Positions 30,402-37,419 of a stretch of DNA of 37,419 nt are shown here, piece after piece. The stretch's first letter is position 1. Every line of letters begins with the position of its first letter. The stretch lies in the NCBI RefSeq assembly GCF_030929555.1, contig NZ_JAVFVT010000055.1, positions 1 through 37,419 of the forward strand, given 5' to 3'. Both the position numbers and the translations under genes were made by a program. The DNA is from Paenibacillus sp. LHD-117. GTDB taxonomy: Bacteria > Bacillota > Bacilli > Paenibacillales > Paenibacillaceae. Below the pieces are notes generated by a model. That model made no database searches. It was not told the DNA's origin and saw nothing but the letters and a program-made list of their open reading frames with translations.

Positions 30402-31340
30402 TTACCCTTTGACCGCCCCTACCGTAAGCCCCTTGACGAAATACTTCTGGAAGAACGGATACGCGAAAATTATCGGCCCGATCCCCACGATCACCATCGC
30501 CATGCGCACGGTTTCGCTAGGGAAGCGGAAGGTGCCGCCGGCCGCTTGAATAGCTGCCGCCGCCGTCGAGTTGTTCGCGAGAAACTGAATGTTGAGCATC
30601 GTTTTGTACATGAGATATTGCACCGTAATATTGGCATCCTTCGTGATGAAGACCAGGCTGAGGAACCAATCGTTCCAATAGGTCAACGTCTGGAATAACG
30701 CTACAGTCGCCAGAACGGGCAAGGATAACGGGATGACGATTCGAGCGAAGATGGTCAGCTCCCCCGCCCCGTCGATCTTGGCCGATTCCAGCACCGCCGT
30801 CGGAATGGTCGTAATGAAGAAGGTCCGCATGATGAGCACGAAGAACGCGGATATGACCAGTGGAAGGATGAGAGCCATTATGTTATCCTTCAACTCCAGC
30901 ATCTGCACGTAGACGAGATACCAAGGTACGAGGCCGCCTCCGAAGAGCATCGTGAAGAAAACGAAAAACGTAAAATGTTTGGCTTGCGGAAAGTCGCTTC
31001 TGGAGATCGGATAAGCGTACAGCGCCATGATGATAAGGCTGGACAAGGTGCCCGCGACCGTAACGAAGATGGAAATGCCGTAAGACCGGATAATTTGCCT
31101 CGCGTCCGTGAACAGAAACTCGTAAGCGCCCATGTCGAACTTGGATGGGAAAAACTGATACCCTTCCCGGACGACCGTCATTTCGTCGCTGAAAGACACC
31201 ATGACGATTAGAATGACCGGCACGATGCAGAGCAGTGAATACAGAATGAAGAACAGATGAATGCCCGCCGAAGCCGGCATAGATAACTTGTTCTGGGGAT
31301 TGGAGGCGCTCGGCGCTTTCTCCATGACTGGTGCTTCCAC
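30402..31340 (-). CDS. carbohydrate ABC-transporter permease (LplC-like)
   Basis: This protein of 312 residues is an inner-membrane permease of the MalG/LplC type, with six predicted helices and the EAA loop. The EAA region includes SAKIDGAGELTIFARIVIPLSLPVLATVALF, with the conserved Gly 3 residues after the Ala-Lys-Ile-Asp. The C-terminus ends in FQKYFVKGLTVGAVKG, the signature of these permeases. The start is GTG 31340, with AGGAGG (31354-31349) eight bases upstream. A GTG at 31349 lies inside the ribosome site and is rejected. The gene begins right behind the other permease gene and ends 78 bp before the binding-protein gene, so transport is LplB-LplC-LplA order. Confidence 0.92.
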   Translation of the reverse strand: MEAPVMEKAPSASNPQNKLSMPASAGIHLFFILYSLLCIVPVILIVMVSFSDEMTVVREGYQFFPSKFDMGAYEFLFTDARQIIRSYGISIFVTVAGTLSSLIIMALYAYPISRSDFPQAKHFTFFVFFTMLFGGGLVPWYLVYVQMLELKDNIMALILPLVISAFFVLIMRTFFITTIPTAVLESAKIDGAGELTIFARIVIPLSLPVLATVALFQTLTYWNDWFLSLVFITKDANITVQYLMYKTMLNIQFLANNSTAAAAIQAAGGTFRFPSETVRMAMVIVGIGPIIFAYPFFQKYFVKGLTVGAVKG

Positions 31341-31352
31341 TGGCTCCACCTC

Positions 31353-32258
31353 CTAAAATAATGCGTTATCCTTATTAATCCGCCGGACGATCCAATTGGA
31401 TAGGAACACCAGCGTGAAACCTACGACGGATTGCAGGAGGCCCGCAGCCGACGACAACCCGATATCTCCCACCGTCAGGAACGTTCGGTAGACATATGTG
31501 TCGATAACGTTCGTAACCGGGAACAACACGCCTGATTCTCTAGGCACCTGGAAGAACAAGCCGAAGTCGGCGTTGAATATCCGCCCGATCTGAAGCAGCG
31601 TCATGATGACGATGACCGGCATAATGAGCGGGATCGTAATGCGGGTCATTTGTTTCCACTTGCTGGCGCCGTCGATGGTGGCCGCCTCGTAATATTCCTC
31701 GTCGATCCCGATGATCGCCGCCATGTAGATGACAGTGTAATAACCGACCCACTTCCACGTATTGACGAGCGGCAGCACGTAAGGCCATACTTCCTTCGTG
31801 AAATACCATTTGACCTCTTCCAGCCCCAGCATCGGCAGCACCGTCGTATTCAAATACCCATGCTCGTCGCTCATGAACGCGAAGGCCAAATAACTGACGA
31901 CAACCATTGACAGGAAATAAGGCAGGAACATAACGGTTTGGTGAAGCTTTGCCATAAACCGGTTTTTCATCTCGTTCAGCATGATCGCGAACGCAAGAGG
32001 CACGATCAAATTCAATACGATGAAGCTGGCGTTGTATAGCAGCGTGTTTCTCGTAATAATCCAGGCATCTTTTGTCTTAAACAAATATTCGAAATTTCGG
32101 AATCCCGTCCAAGGACTGCCCAAGATACCGTCCGCGTAGTTGATGTTCTTGAACGCGATCAAGATGCCGAACATCGGAATGTAGTTGTTGACGACCAAGA
32201 TGGCGACTGCCGGCAGCATCATCAGGTAGAACATCCAGTATTTGCGTAGATTCGCCAT
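31353..32258 (-). CDS. carbohydrate ABC-transporter permease (LplB-like)
   Basis: This 301-residue protein is the second inner-membrane permease of the sugar importer, of the LplB/YteP type (MalF-like). It has six predicted helices, including the N-terminal YWMFYLMMLPAVAILVVNNYIPMFGILIAF. The cytoplasmic EAA loop is near EYYEAATIDGASKWKQMTRITIPLIMPVI. The start ATG 32258 has GGAGGAGAGGCG upstream. It is the first gene of the transporter operon, about 40 bp after a terminator, so the promoter must lie in 32259-32382, probably under control of the neighbouring kinase and regulator. The substrate is not readable from the sequence. LplABC-like systems take up oligosaccharides or aldouronates. Confidence 0.92.
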   Translation of the reverse strand: MANLRKYWMFYLMMLPAVAILVVNNYIPMFGILIAFKNINYADGILGSPWTGFRNFEYLFKTKDAWIITRNTLLYNASFIVLNLIVPLAFAIMLNEMKNRFMAKLHQTVMFLPYFLSMVVVSYLAFAFMSDEHGYLNTTVLPMLGLEEVKWYFTKEVWPYVLPLVNTWKWVGYYTVIYMAAIIGIDEEYYEAATIDGASKWKQMTRITIPLIMPVIVIMTLLQIGRIFNADFGLFFQVPRESGVLFPVTNVIDTYVYRTFLTVGDIGLSSAAGLLQSVVGFTLVFLSNWIVRRINKDNALF

Positions 32259-32295
32259 CGCCTCTCCTCCTCTCTTTTCTTATTTCAGTGTAAAC

Positions 32296-32321
32296 AAAAA
32301 AAACGCCGGACTCTGTCGGCG
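32296..32321 (-). terminator. intrinsic terminator of the kinase and regulator operon
   Basis: On the minus strand CGCCG pairs with CGGCG around an eight-base loop, followed by eight T residues (32303-32296). It lies 60 bp after the regulator gene and shortly before the first permease gene. Confidence 0.8.
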
Positions 32322-32382
32322 TAATGACCGCATTGTCGGCGCTGTGACTTCTCGTATAGGAAGTTCAACTATCATTTAATCA

Positions 32383-33990
32383 TTAAATTAATTTCTGATG
32401 TTTCTTGCGATATTCTTGAGGGGACAACCCTGTCGCCCGCTTGAAAGCTTGCGAGAAATGCGAGAAGTTCGAATAACCGACGGCCACTGCGATATCGCTG
32501 ATGCGATGGTTGGTGTTCGCGAGCTCGGCGCGCGCTTTACCCATCCTTAGCTCCACCAGATAGTCGGTGAGCGTAAGTCCCGTCTCCTTGCGAAATAGCC
32601 TGGACAGATACGCCGGGTTCAAATAAACGAGCTTCGCTGCTTGCTCTCTACTGAAATCCTCGTGCAGATGTTCCTTCATGTACGCTTGAACCTTTTCTAC
32701 CGCATGCGAGACGGCTTTTCCTTTCTCCGAGGAGTAGGCAGCGGTCATCGCGCAAACACGGTGCGTCCATGCTCGCAGTCTCGCAACAGATTTGAGCGAT
32801 TGTTGCCCATCCTCCCATTCGTTCCCCGCAAATACGTCGGAAGCTTGCAGCATTCGTTCATTTAACCAGCCGAACAACATATTCATGAAGCCAAAATAAA
32901 ACGATGCAAGCAGCGTATAGTCCGCCTTCTGCTCAAGCATCCGGTCGAAACATTCGTCGATCCGATAAGCTAATTCCGTCCGTTTGCCAAGGGATAGCAG
33001 CGAGCTCCAATCCGTAAACGGAAATTCGGTTGGGCCTCCGGCGCTCCTCTCTTTCACCCAATCGGCCTCGATCAATACGGCGCCGCCTTGAGTCACATTG
33101 TTTTTTTCTTGCTCCAATAACGACTGTATGCTGCTTCTGGCTTCTTGCAGCGTAACCGGGCTGCCTGCGTAACAGGAGAGCTGACAATGAAGCATCGTTC
33201 GGCATTGCTCGATAAAATGGCTGCAGCGGCTTGCCAGATCCGCATCAGCCTCCGGCTCAGGATTGTATCCGATGACATATAACATGCCGTTCGGCTCCTG
33301 CACGACCGTGCCCGCCCGCTCGCCAAGCAGAAGCTCGGCCGCTGCGTTCTTCACCGCATAGGTCATAATTTCTTCGTCTCTGGCCGACCATTCTTCTCTC
33401 CACTGCTCGATGCTGACTACGATGATGTGAACGAAGCTATTGGCTAGCAGCGGAATTTCGTAGGTATCCAGAACCGGCTCTAATCGGCTCGGGTGAACGG
33501 ATAGGCGGTAGTGAATATAATCCTGCCAGAATCGTTCCACCAAGGCTGGGCGCTGCTGCCTCCATTGCTCGGATACCTTTCGAAAGGTATCTTTGATCTC
33601 ATGGAATTGTCGTTGCTCTTTCACCTTCTGCACCGCCTCGGCAATGCAGCTCTTCAACTGGGCATGATCGATCGGCTTAAGCAAGTAATCGAAGCAATCC
33701 AGATGAAGCGCTTGCTGCGCATAAACAAAATCCGCATGTCCGGTCAAAAATAAGGTGACCGCATCCGGCCGATTCTCGTTCACCCAACGCAGCAGCTCGA
33801 TGCCGTTCTCGTTCGGCATATCGATATCCGATAATAAGATATCGATCCGATGCTGAAGCAATAGCTCCTTCGCCTCTTCGGCGTCGTATGCCGTGAACAA
33901 CTCGCCAATTTCCGTGTCGGACCAGTCGATGCCTTGCTGAATGCCCCTTATCGCAATATCTTCGTCATCGACAACGAGCAAATTAAACAT
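32383..33990 (-). CDS. YesN-like response regulator with AraC helix-turn-helix
   Basis: This protein of 535 residues has an N-terminal receiver domain (acidic pair in VVDDEDIAIRGIQQG, phosphoacceptor Asp in LLSDIDMPNENG, a following FLTGHADF with the Thr) and a long middle region, then two AraC-type helix-turn-helix units at the C-terminus ending in GYSNFSHFSQAFKRATGLSPQEYRKKH. It pairs with the sensor kinase encoded upstream and is typical of carbohydrate-responsive systems of Paenibacillus. The start is ATG 33990 with AAGGGGGG six bases upstream. It overlaps the end of the kinase gene by eight bases, which suggests translational coupling. An ATG 22 codons earlier lies inside the kinase gene and has no good ribosome site. 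It likely activates the transporter operon downstream. Confidence 0.92.
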   Translation of the reverse strand: MFNLLVVDDEDIAIRGIQQGIDWSDTEIGELFTAYDAEEAKELLLQHRIDILLSDIDMPNENGIELLRWVNENRPDAVTLFLTGHADFVYAQQALHLDCFDYLLKPIDHAQLKSCIAEAVQKVKEQRQFHEIKDTFRKVSEQWRQQRPALVERFWQDYIHYRLSVHPSRLEPVLDTYEIPLLANSFVHIIVVSIEQWREEWSARDEEIMTYAVKNAAAELLLGERAGTVVQEPNGMLYVIGYNPEPEADADLASRCSHFIEQCRTMLHCQLSCYAGSPVTLQEARSSIQSLLEQEKNNVTQGGAVLIEADWVKERSAGGPTEFPFTDWSSLLSLGKRTELAYRIDECFDRMLEQKADYTLLASFYFGFMNMLFGWLNERMLQASDVFAGNEWEDGQQSLKSVARLRAWTHRVCAMTAAYSSEKGKAVSHAVEKVQAYMKEHLHEDFSREQAAKLVYLNPAYLSRLFRKETGLTLTDYLVELRMGKARAELANTNHRISDIAVAVGYSNFSHFSQAFKRATGLSPQEYRKKHQKLI

Positions 33991-35749
33991 CGTCAGCCCC
34001 CCTTTCTTCATGTATCGGAATACGAATCGAAACTTCCGCCCCTCCGTCATCGCCATTCGCGAAAGCGATCGAAGCCTTCCCGCCGTATAGAATGGTCAAG
34101 CGGTCAATGACATTCATAATGCCAAGCCCCGTTGAGCTCCCTTGCGGGACATATTGTTTCTGCTGCAGCTGCCTGAGCACATCCTCCGAATAACCCGCGC
34201 CGTTGTCGGCCACCGTCAAAAGCAGCATGGGTTGGCCGGATGGCTCCGTAATTCGTGCAGCGGCAATCCGAATATGGAACAGCTTCCTTCTATTCTTAAA
34301 GCCATGAATGATGGCATTCTCCACAAAAGGCTGCAAGGTCAGCGCCGCGATCGGAATACGGGTATCGTTCTCGTTCGCTTCGACCGTGCAGATCAGCTTA
34401 TCCGGGAATCTTATTTGCTGAATCGTAATATAATTGCCGATATGCGATAGCTCTTCGCCAAGCGTAATCGTATCGCTGTTCGTCCGCATGATGAAACGGA
34501 AGTAATCCGCGAGGTGAAGCGACATCTTCTTCACCGACTCGGTATCGTTCAAAGCCGCCAGGTTGTAAATAATATTCAGGCTGTTCATATAAAAATGCGG
34601 GTTAATTTGCGCTTGAAGCTGCCTCAGCTCGCCTTGTTTGACGCGAAGCTGCTCCTCGTAGACATCTATCTTCAAGGTTTTGATTTGCTCTGCCATTTTG
34701 TTGAACGTCTCCCCAAGAAATTCGAACTCGATCGTTTTGCCTCGTTTCAGGCGAACGTCAAGCAAACCAAGGGAGATTTTCCTCATGCCGACGATCAGCT
34801 CTTGAAGCGGCTTGAACAACATTTTACGGATAAAGATTAGGTACAACGACAGAATGAGGATCAACCCGATCGGAGCGAATAAAGCGACATTGCGGAAAAA
34901 GATTAGTTCCCTTAGCAACGCTTCTTCCGGCACGATGACTTGGTAGGCGAAGTTAACGACACGACTGGGCCTGTTCATGACAAGATAAGACTTTCCGTTC
35001 TCCTCGTTGTTAAGTGTCTGATAAGAAGCGTTCGTAATCTTGGTCGCTTCCGTATTAACCGGCGGCTCGTTCTCCGTAAGCAGCTCCTTGAGCCGGCTTC
35101 CGTCCCGCAGCCATATACCAGCATTTCCGATCGCGCCATCGCTCCATTGCGTCATCAACCGCTCATTAATATCCTTCACTCTGATCAATGCGCCTACATA
35201 CATCCCGGAAGTCACCTCGATGCTGTTGAGCAGGAAGAACTGGCCCGGCATTCTTTGATCATACCGGACCTCCCATTTCCGGTTGATGTCATCGGCGTGA
35301 TGCGACTTGCTCGACACCCGATCCTTCATATGCGTCGCAATGATTTCTTGCGCATTGTTATAATCGCTATTCGTTCCCAGAATGATGTCATGCTCGTGAT
35401 AAAGAAAGACGCTGTCGATGACGTTATAAACGTCGACATCCCGTTTCAGCTTGGTATCGATTCGAATTTTTGTAAGCGTATACAAATCATTGTTCATCGG
35501 AAACGACATTAGCATGCCAACATCCACGTCAAGGATCGACATATTAATCAAGTAGTTCGTAATTTCATCCAAGTTATCATCCGTCTGCCCGACGAAAATA
35601 TCCAATGTATTACGGTACGTCTCCGTCACCTTATCGCGCACGATATCTCTGGAGTAGAAGTGGTTGATCATCATGAACAAGAGGGTAGGCAGCATGACGG
35701 CCATAAATCCGACAATCAAGATGGTGCGAATCGAATAAACGAATTTCAA
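33983..35749 (-). CDS. YesM/LytS-type sensor histidine kinase
   Basis: This 588-residue membrane kinase has a membrane helix near residues 5-32, an extracellular sensing domain (about 33-280), a second helix (about 285-305), a HAMP region, and a kinase domain with the His in QINPHFYMNSLNIIYNL, as in the LytS/YesM group. The HATPase segment follows with PFVENAIIHGFKNR and VADNGAGY. The start is TTG 35749, eight bases after AAGGGGG. An ATG 10 codons earlier (35779) is possible but has no good ribosome site. The regulator gene overlaps its 3' end by eight bases. The pair lies at the head of a sugar transporter locus, so the sensor presumably detects a sugar at the outer face. Confidence 0.92.
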   Translation of the reverse strand: MKFVYSIRTILIVGFMAVMLPTLLFMMINHFYSRDIVRDKVTETYRNTLDIFVGQTDDNLDEITNYLINMSILDVDVGMLMSFPMNNDLYTLTKIRIDTKLKRDVDVYNVIDSVFLYHEHDIILGTNSDYNNAQEIIATHMKDRVSSKSHHADDINRKWEVRYDQRMPGQFFLLNSIEVTSGMYVGALIRVKDINERLMTQWSDGAIGNAGIWLRDGSRLKELLTENEPPVNTEATKITNASYQTLNNEENGKSYLVMNRPSRVVNFAYQVIVPEEALLRELIFFRNVALFAPIGLILILSLYLIFIRKMLFKPLQELIVGMRKISLGLLDVRLKRGKTIEFEFLGETFNKMAEQIKTLKIDVYEEQLRVKQGELRQLQAQINPHFYMNSLNIIYNLAALNDTESVKKMSLHLADYFRFIMRTNSDTITLGEELSHIGNYITIQQIRFPDKLICTVEANENDTRIPIAALTLQPFVENAIIHGFKNRRKLFHIRIAAARITEPSGQPMLLLTVADNGAGYSEDVLRQLQQKQYVPQGSSTGLGIMNVIDRLTILYGGKASIAFANGDDGGAEVSIRIPIHEERGADDV

Positions 35750-35868
35750 CTGGGATGCCCCCTTCTTGATACATACCATTCTACAAAGGGGGCGAATATC
35801 CTGTCGCTTTTTCGCCGTTGTAATATAAATCTATTAATCTTTTATTCTGTAATGATGCAATCGAAAAC

Positions 35869-35908
35869 AAAAAAATCCTTCAGGATGGAAAACCATCGCT
35901 CAAGGATT
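35869..35908 (-). terminator. intrinsic terminator of the tRNA cluster
   Basis: On the minus strand AATCCTT (35908-35902) pairs with AAGGATT (35880-35874), with an inner GATGG/CCATC stem around TTTT, then T residues (35875-35869). It lies just after tRNA-Leu. Confidence 0.8.
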
Positions 35909-35921
35909 GTCTGTTTATGTG

Positions 35922-36003
35922 TGGTGCCGGTGAGAGGACTCGAACCTCCACGGTTTCCCTCACGATTTTGAGTCGCGCGCGTCTGCCATTCCGCCACACC
36001 GGC
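35922..36003 (-). tRNA. tRNA-Leu (CAA)
   Basis: Cloverleaf with a long variable arm, anticodon loop CTCAAAA giving anticodon CAA, and the acceptor GCCGGTG paired to CACCGGC, then A and an encoded CCA (35924-35922). Last gene of the cluster. Confidence 0.92.
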
Positions 36004-36020
36004 ATTTGGTAAAAAAAAGA

Positions 36021-36097
36021 TGGCGCGGCCTAAGAGATTCGAACTCCTGACCTTTTGATTCGTAGTCAAACGCTCTATCCAGCTGAGCTAAGGCCGC
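36021..36097 (-). tRNA. tRNA-Arg (ACG)
   Basis: Acceptor GCGGCCT pairs with AGGCCGC, the anticodon loop CTACGAA gives ACG, and CCA is encoded at 36023-36021. Confidence 0.95.
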
Positions 36098-36111
36098 ACA
36101 CTATGAGATTG

Positions 36112-36185
36112 TGGAGGCGCCACCCAGATTCGAACTGGGGGTAAAGCTTTTGCAGAGCTTTGCCTTACCACTTGGCTATGGCGCC
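36112..36185 (-). tRNA. tRNA-Cys (GCA)
   Basis: Acceptor GGCGCCA pairs with TGGCGCC, the anticodon loop CTGCAAA gives GCA, and CCA is encoded. Confidence 0.95.
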
Positions 36186-36194
36186 ATAAAATAA

Positions 36195-36269
36195 TGGAGC
36201 GGAAGACGGGAATCGAACCCGCGACCCTCGCCTTGGCAAGGCGATGCTCTACCGCTGAGCCACTTCCGC
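36195..36269 (-). tRNA. tRNA-Gly (GCC)
   Basis: Acceptor GCGGAAG pairs with CTTCCGC, the anticodon loop TTGCCAA gives GCC, and CCA is encoded. Confidence 0.95.
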
Positions 36270-36275
36270 ATGTGA

Positions 36276-36350
36276 TGGCTGGGGATCAAGGATTCGAACC
36301 TTGGAGTGACGGAGTCAAAGTCCGTTGCCTTACCGCTTGGCTAATCCCCA
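36276..36350 (-). tRNA. tRNA-Gln (TTG)
   Basis: Acceptor TGGGGAT pairs with ATCCCCA, the anticodon loop CTTTGAC gives TTG, and CCA is encoded. Confidence 0.95.
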
Positions 36351-36379
36351 ACACTAGGTATTCTGTTTTGTGTGTTGTA

Positions 36380-36456
36380 TGGGGCGATCGATGGGACTTG
36401 AACCCACGAATGCCGGAGCCACAGACCGGTGCGTTAACCCCTTCGCCACGACCGCC
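36380..36456 (-). tRNA. tRNA-His (GTG)
   Basis: The anticodon loop CTGTGGC gives GTG. An extra 5' G (position -1) pairs with the discriminator C, as is normal for tRNA-His, and CCA is encoded. Confidence 0.95.
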
Positions 36457-36477
36457 ACGTAACACACTATTCTAGAC

Positions 36478-36551
36478 TGGCAGGGGCAGCAGGAATTGAA
36501 CCCACACCAAAGGTTTTGGAGACCTTTGTTCTACCTTTAAACTATGCCCCT
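36478..36551 (-). tRNA. tRNA-Trp (CCA)
   Basis: Acceptor AGGGGCA pairs with TGCCCCT, the anticodon loop CTCCAAA gives CCA, and a 3' CCA is encoded. Confidence 0.95.
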
Positions 36552-36557
36552 AAAAAC

Positions 36558-36641
36558 TGGTGGAGGATGATGGATTCGAACCACCGAACCCGAAGGAAGA
36601 GATTTACAGTCTCCCGCGTTTGGCCACTTCGCTAATCCTCC
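36558..36641 (-). tRNA. tRNA-Tyr (GTA)
   Basis: Acceptor GGAGGAT, long variable arm, anticodon loop CTGTAAA giving GTA, and CCA encoded. Confidence 0.95.
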
Positions 36642-36644
36642 AAA

Positions 36645-36720
<76 letters not shown>

Positions 36721-36734
36721 ATATGAAACTTGAA

Positions 36735-36810
<76 letters not shown>

Positions 36811-36824
36811 TGATGATGTTATAA

Positions 36825-36901
36825 TGGCGGAGCTGACGGGATTCGAACCCGCGGTCTCCTGCGTGACAGGCAGGCATGTTAGGCCTCTACACCACAGCTC
36901 C
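36825..36901 (-). tRNA. tRNA-Asp (GTC)
   Basis: Acceptor GGAGCTG pairs with CAGCTCC, the anticodon loop CTGTCAC gives GTC, and CCA is encoded. Confidence 0.95.
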
Positions 36902-36931
36902 ACATCATTGTTCTCGGATGTCTCCGAAGGT

Positions 36932-37012
<81 letters not shown>

Positions 37013-37029
37013 TCGTTATAAAGAAATCA

Positions 37030-37105
37030 TGGTGGAGGATGACGGGATCGAACCGCCGACCCTCTGCTTGTAAGGCAGATGCTCTCCCAGCTGAGCTAAT
37101 CCTCC
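37030..37105 (-). tRNA. tRNA-Val (TAC)
   Basis: Acceptor GGAGGAT pairs with ATCCTCC, the anticodon loop CTTACAA gives TAC, and CCA is encoded. Confidence 0.95.
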
Positions 37106-37123
37106 GTGTTGAGCGACTTTCAT

Positions 37124-37183
37124 ATCATATCATAGGGTTATGCATGATTGCAAGTCTTTTTTTTGAAGATTTTTTAAAGAAGT
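37124..37183 (-). promoter_or_regulatory. probable promoter inside the tRNA cluster
   Basis: On the minus strand TTGCAA (37153-37148) and TATGAT (37129-37124) are spaced by 18 bases, just upstream of tRNA-Val. The DNA before the -35 (37154-37183) is rich in A-tracts, like the UP elements of rRNA and tRNA promoters. Confidence 0.55.
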
Positions 37184-37258
37184 TGGTGACCCGTAGGGGA
37201 TTCGAACCCCTGTTACCTCCGTGAAAGGGAGGTGTCTTAACCCCTTGACCAACGGGCC
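37184..37258 (-). tRNA. tRNA-Glu (TTC)
   Basis: Acceptor GGCCCGT pairs with ACGGGTC (one G-T pair), the anticodon loop CTTTCAC gives TTC, and CCA is encoded. Confidence 0.95.
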
Positions 37259-37262
37259 TTAC

Positions 37263-37350
37263 TGGCAGAGAGGAAGGGATTCGAACCCTCGATACGTTGC
37301 CGTATACACGATTTCCAATCGTGCTCCTTCGACCACTCGGACACCTCTCT
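37263..37350 (-). tRNA. tRNA-Ser (GGA)
   Basis: Long variable arm with a paired GTATACG/CGTATC region, anticodon loop TTGGAAA giving GGA, acceptor AGAGAGG paired with CCTCTCT, discriminator G and CCA encoded. Confidence 0.93.
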
Positions 37351-37353
37351 GTA

Positions 37354-37419
37354 TGGCTCCCCGAACAGGACTCGAACCTGTGACAACTCGATTAACAGTC
37401 GAGTGCTCTACCAACTGAG
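37354..37419 (-). tRNA. tRNA-Asn (GTT), cut by the window edge
   Basis: The 3' two-thirds is present: D-arm remainder, anticodon loop CTGTTAA giving GTT, T-arm, 3' acceptor strand and CCA (37356-37354). The 5' end lies past the right edge of the window. In the Bacillus cluster this gene is the first after an rRNA operon. Confidence 0.9.

Noticed and set aside
31341..31349. GTG start at 31349 for the LplC-like permease
   Set aside because: It lies inside the AGGAGG ribosome site. GTG 31340, eight bases further, is better.

Overview
The window looks like a chromosomal segment from a member of the Paenibacillaceae (Bacillota), most like Paenibacillus or Cohnella. The evidence is the gene content: a YesM/YesN-type two-component system next to LplB/LplC-type sugar permeases, a LiaRS/PspA/PspC envelope-stress operon, S-layer (SLH) anchored proteins, AGGAGG-type ribosome sites with several TTG and GTG starts, and a tRNA cluster whose order follows the Bacillus trnD cluster. 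The species cannot be fixed from the sequence alone. No phage, insertion sequence, CRISPR array or rRNA gene lies inside the window. Most genes are on the minus strand.

Region by region. 1-353: non-coding DNA with a repeated TGCATCATTTC motif, a perfect hairpin and one doubtful 39-codon frame. 354-4480: a catabolic operon read leftwards, with a LacI-type regulator, a Gfo/Idh/MocA dehydrogenase, a ThuA-domain protein and a second dehydrogenase. A palindromic operator and a cre-like site lie upstream, and the LacI gene seems to start at ATT or ATC. 4645-6529: an AraC-type regulator divergent from a phytanoyl-CoA-dioxygenase-family enzyme, with two TTTGACAAA repeats 21 bp apart between them. 6606-11939: a stand-alone MurG-type glycosyltransferase, a secreted serine hydrolase with three SLH domains, and a membrane-anchored FAD-dependent oxidoreductase. 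12107-16490: prfC, zwf and a YwmB-like membrane-anchored protein. 16587-17880: two unrecognised genes. 18138-20163: divergent moeA and mobB for molybdenum cofactor. 20257-24313: a Lia-like operon (LiaI-like membrane protein, PspA, PspC, second PspA, sensor kinase, response regulator). 24754-25329: a secreted NlpC/P60 hydrolase. 25436-35749: a carbohydrate ABC uptake locus with its own sensor kinase and AraC-type response regulator, two permeases, two paralogous binding lipoproteins and, between these, a third lipoprotein with a possible premature stop. 35922 to the right edge: sixteen tRNA genes on the minus strand, the last cut by the window edge, with a likely internal promoter between tRNA-Glu and tRNA-Val.

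The least expected structure is a family of modular, hairpin-forming intergenic repeats. A 230-bp copy lies at 17886-18115, a 167-bp copy at 24339-24505 and a 27-bp end fragment at 20933-20959. The copies have inverted ends (TGTTCAAAAAGTCC type), one copy carries an extra hairpin module, and one stem shows a paired base change. The 167-bp copy sits in the probable 5' leader of the Lia-like operon and the fragment sits between its kinase and regulator genes. The other notable signals are the in-frame TGA at the end of the lipoprotein gene, the non-canonical LacI start, and the composition change inside moeA.
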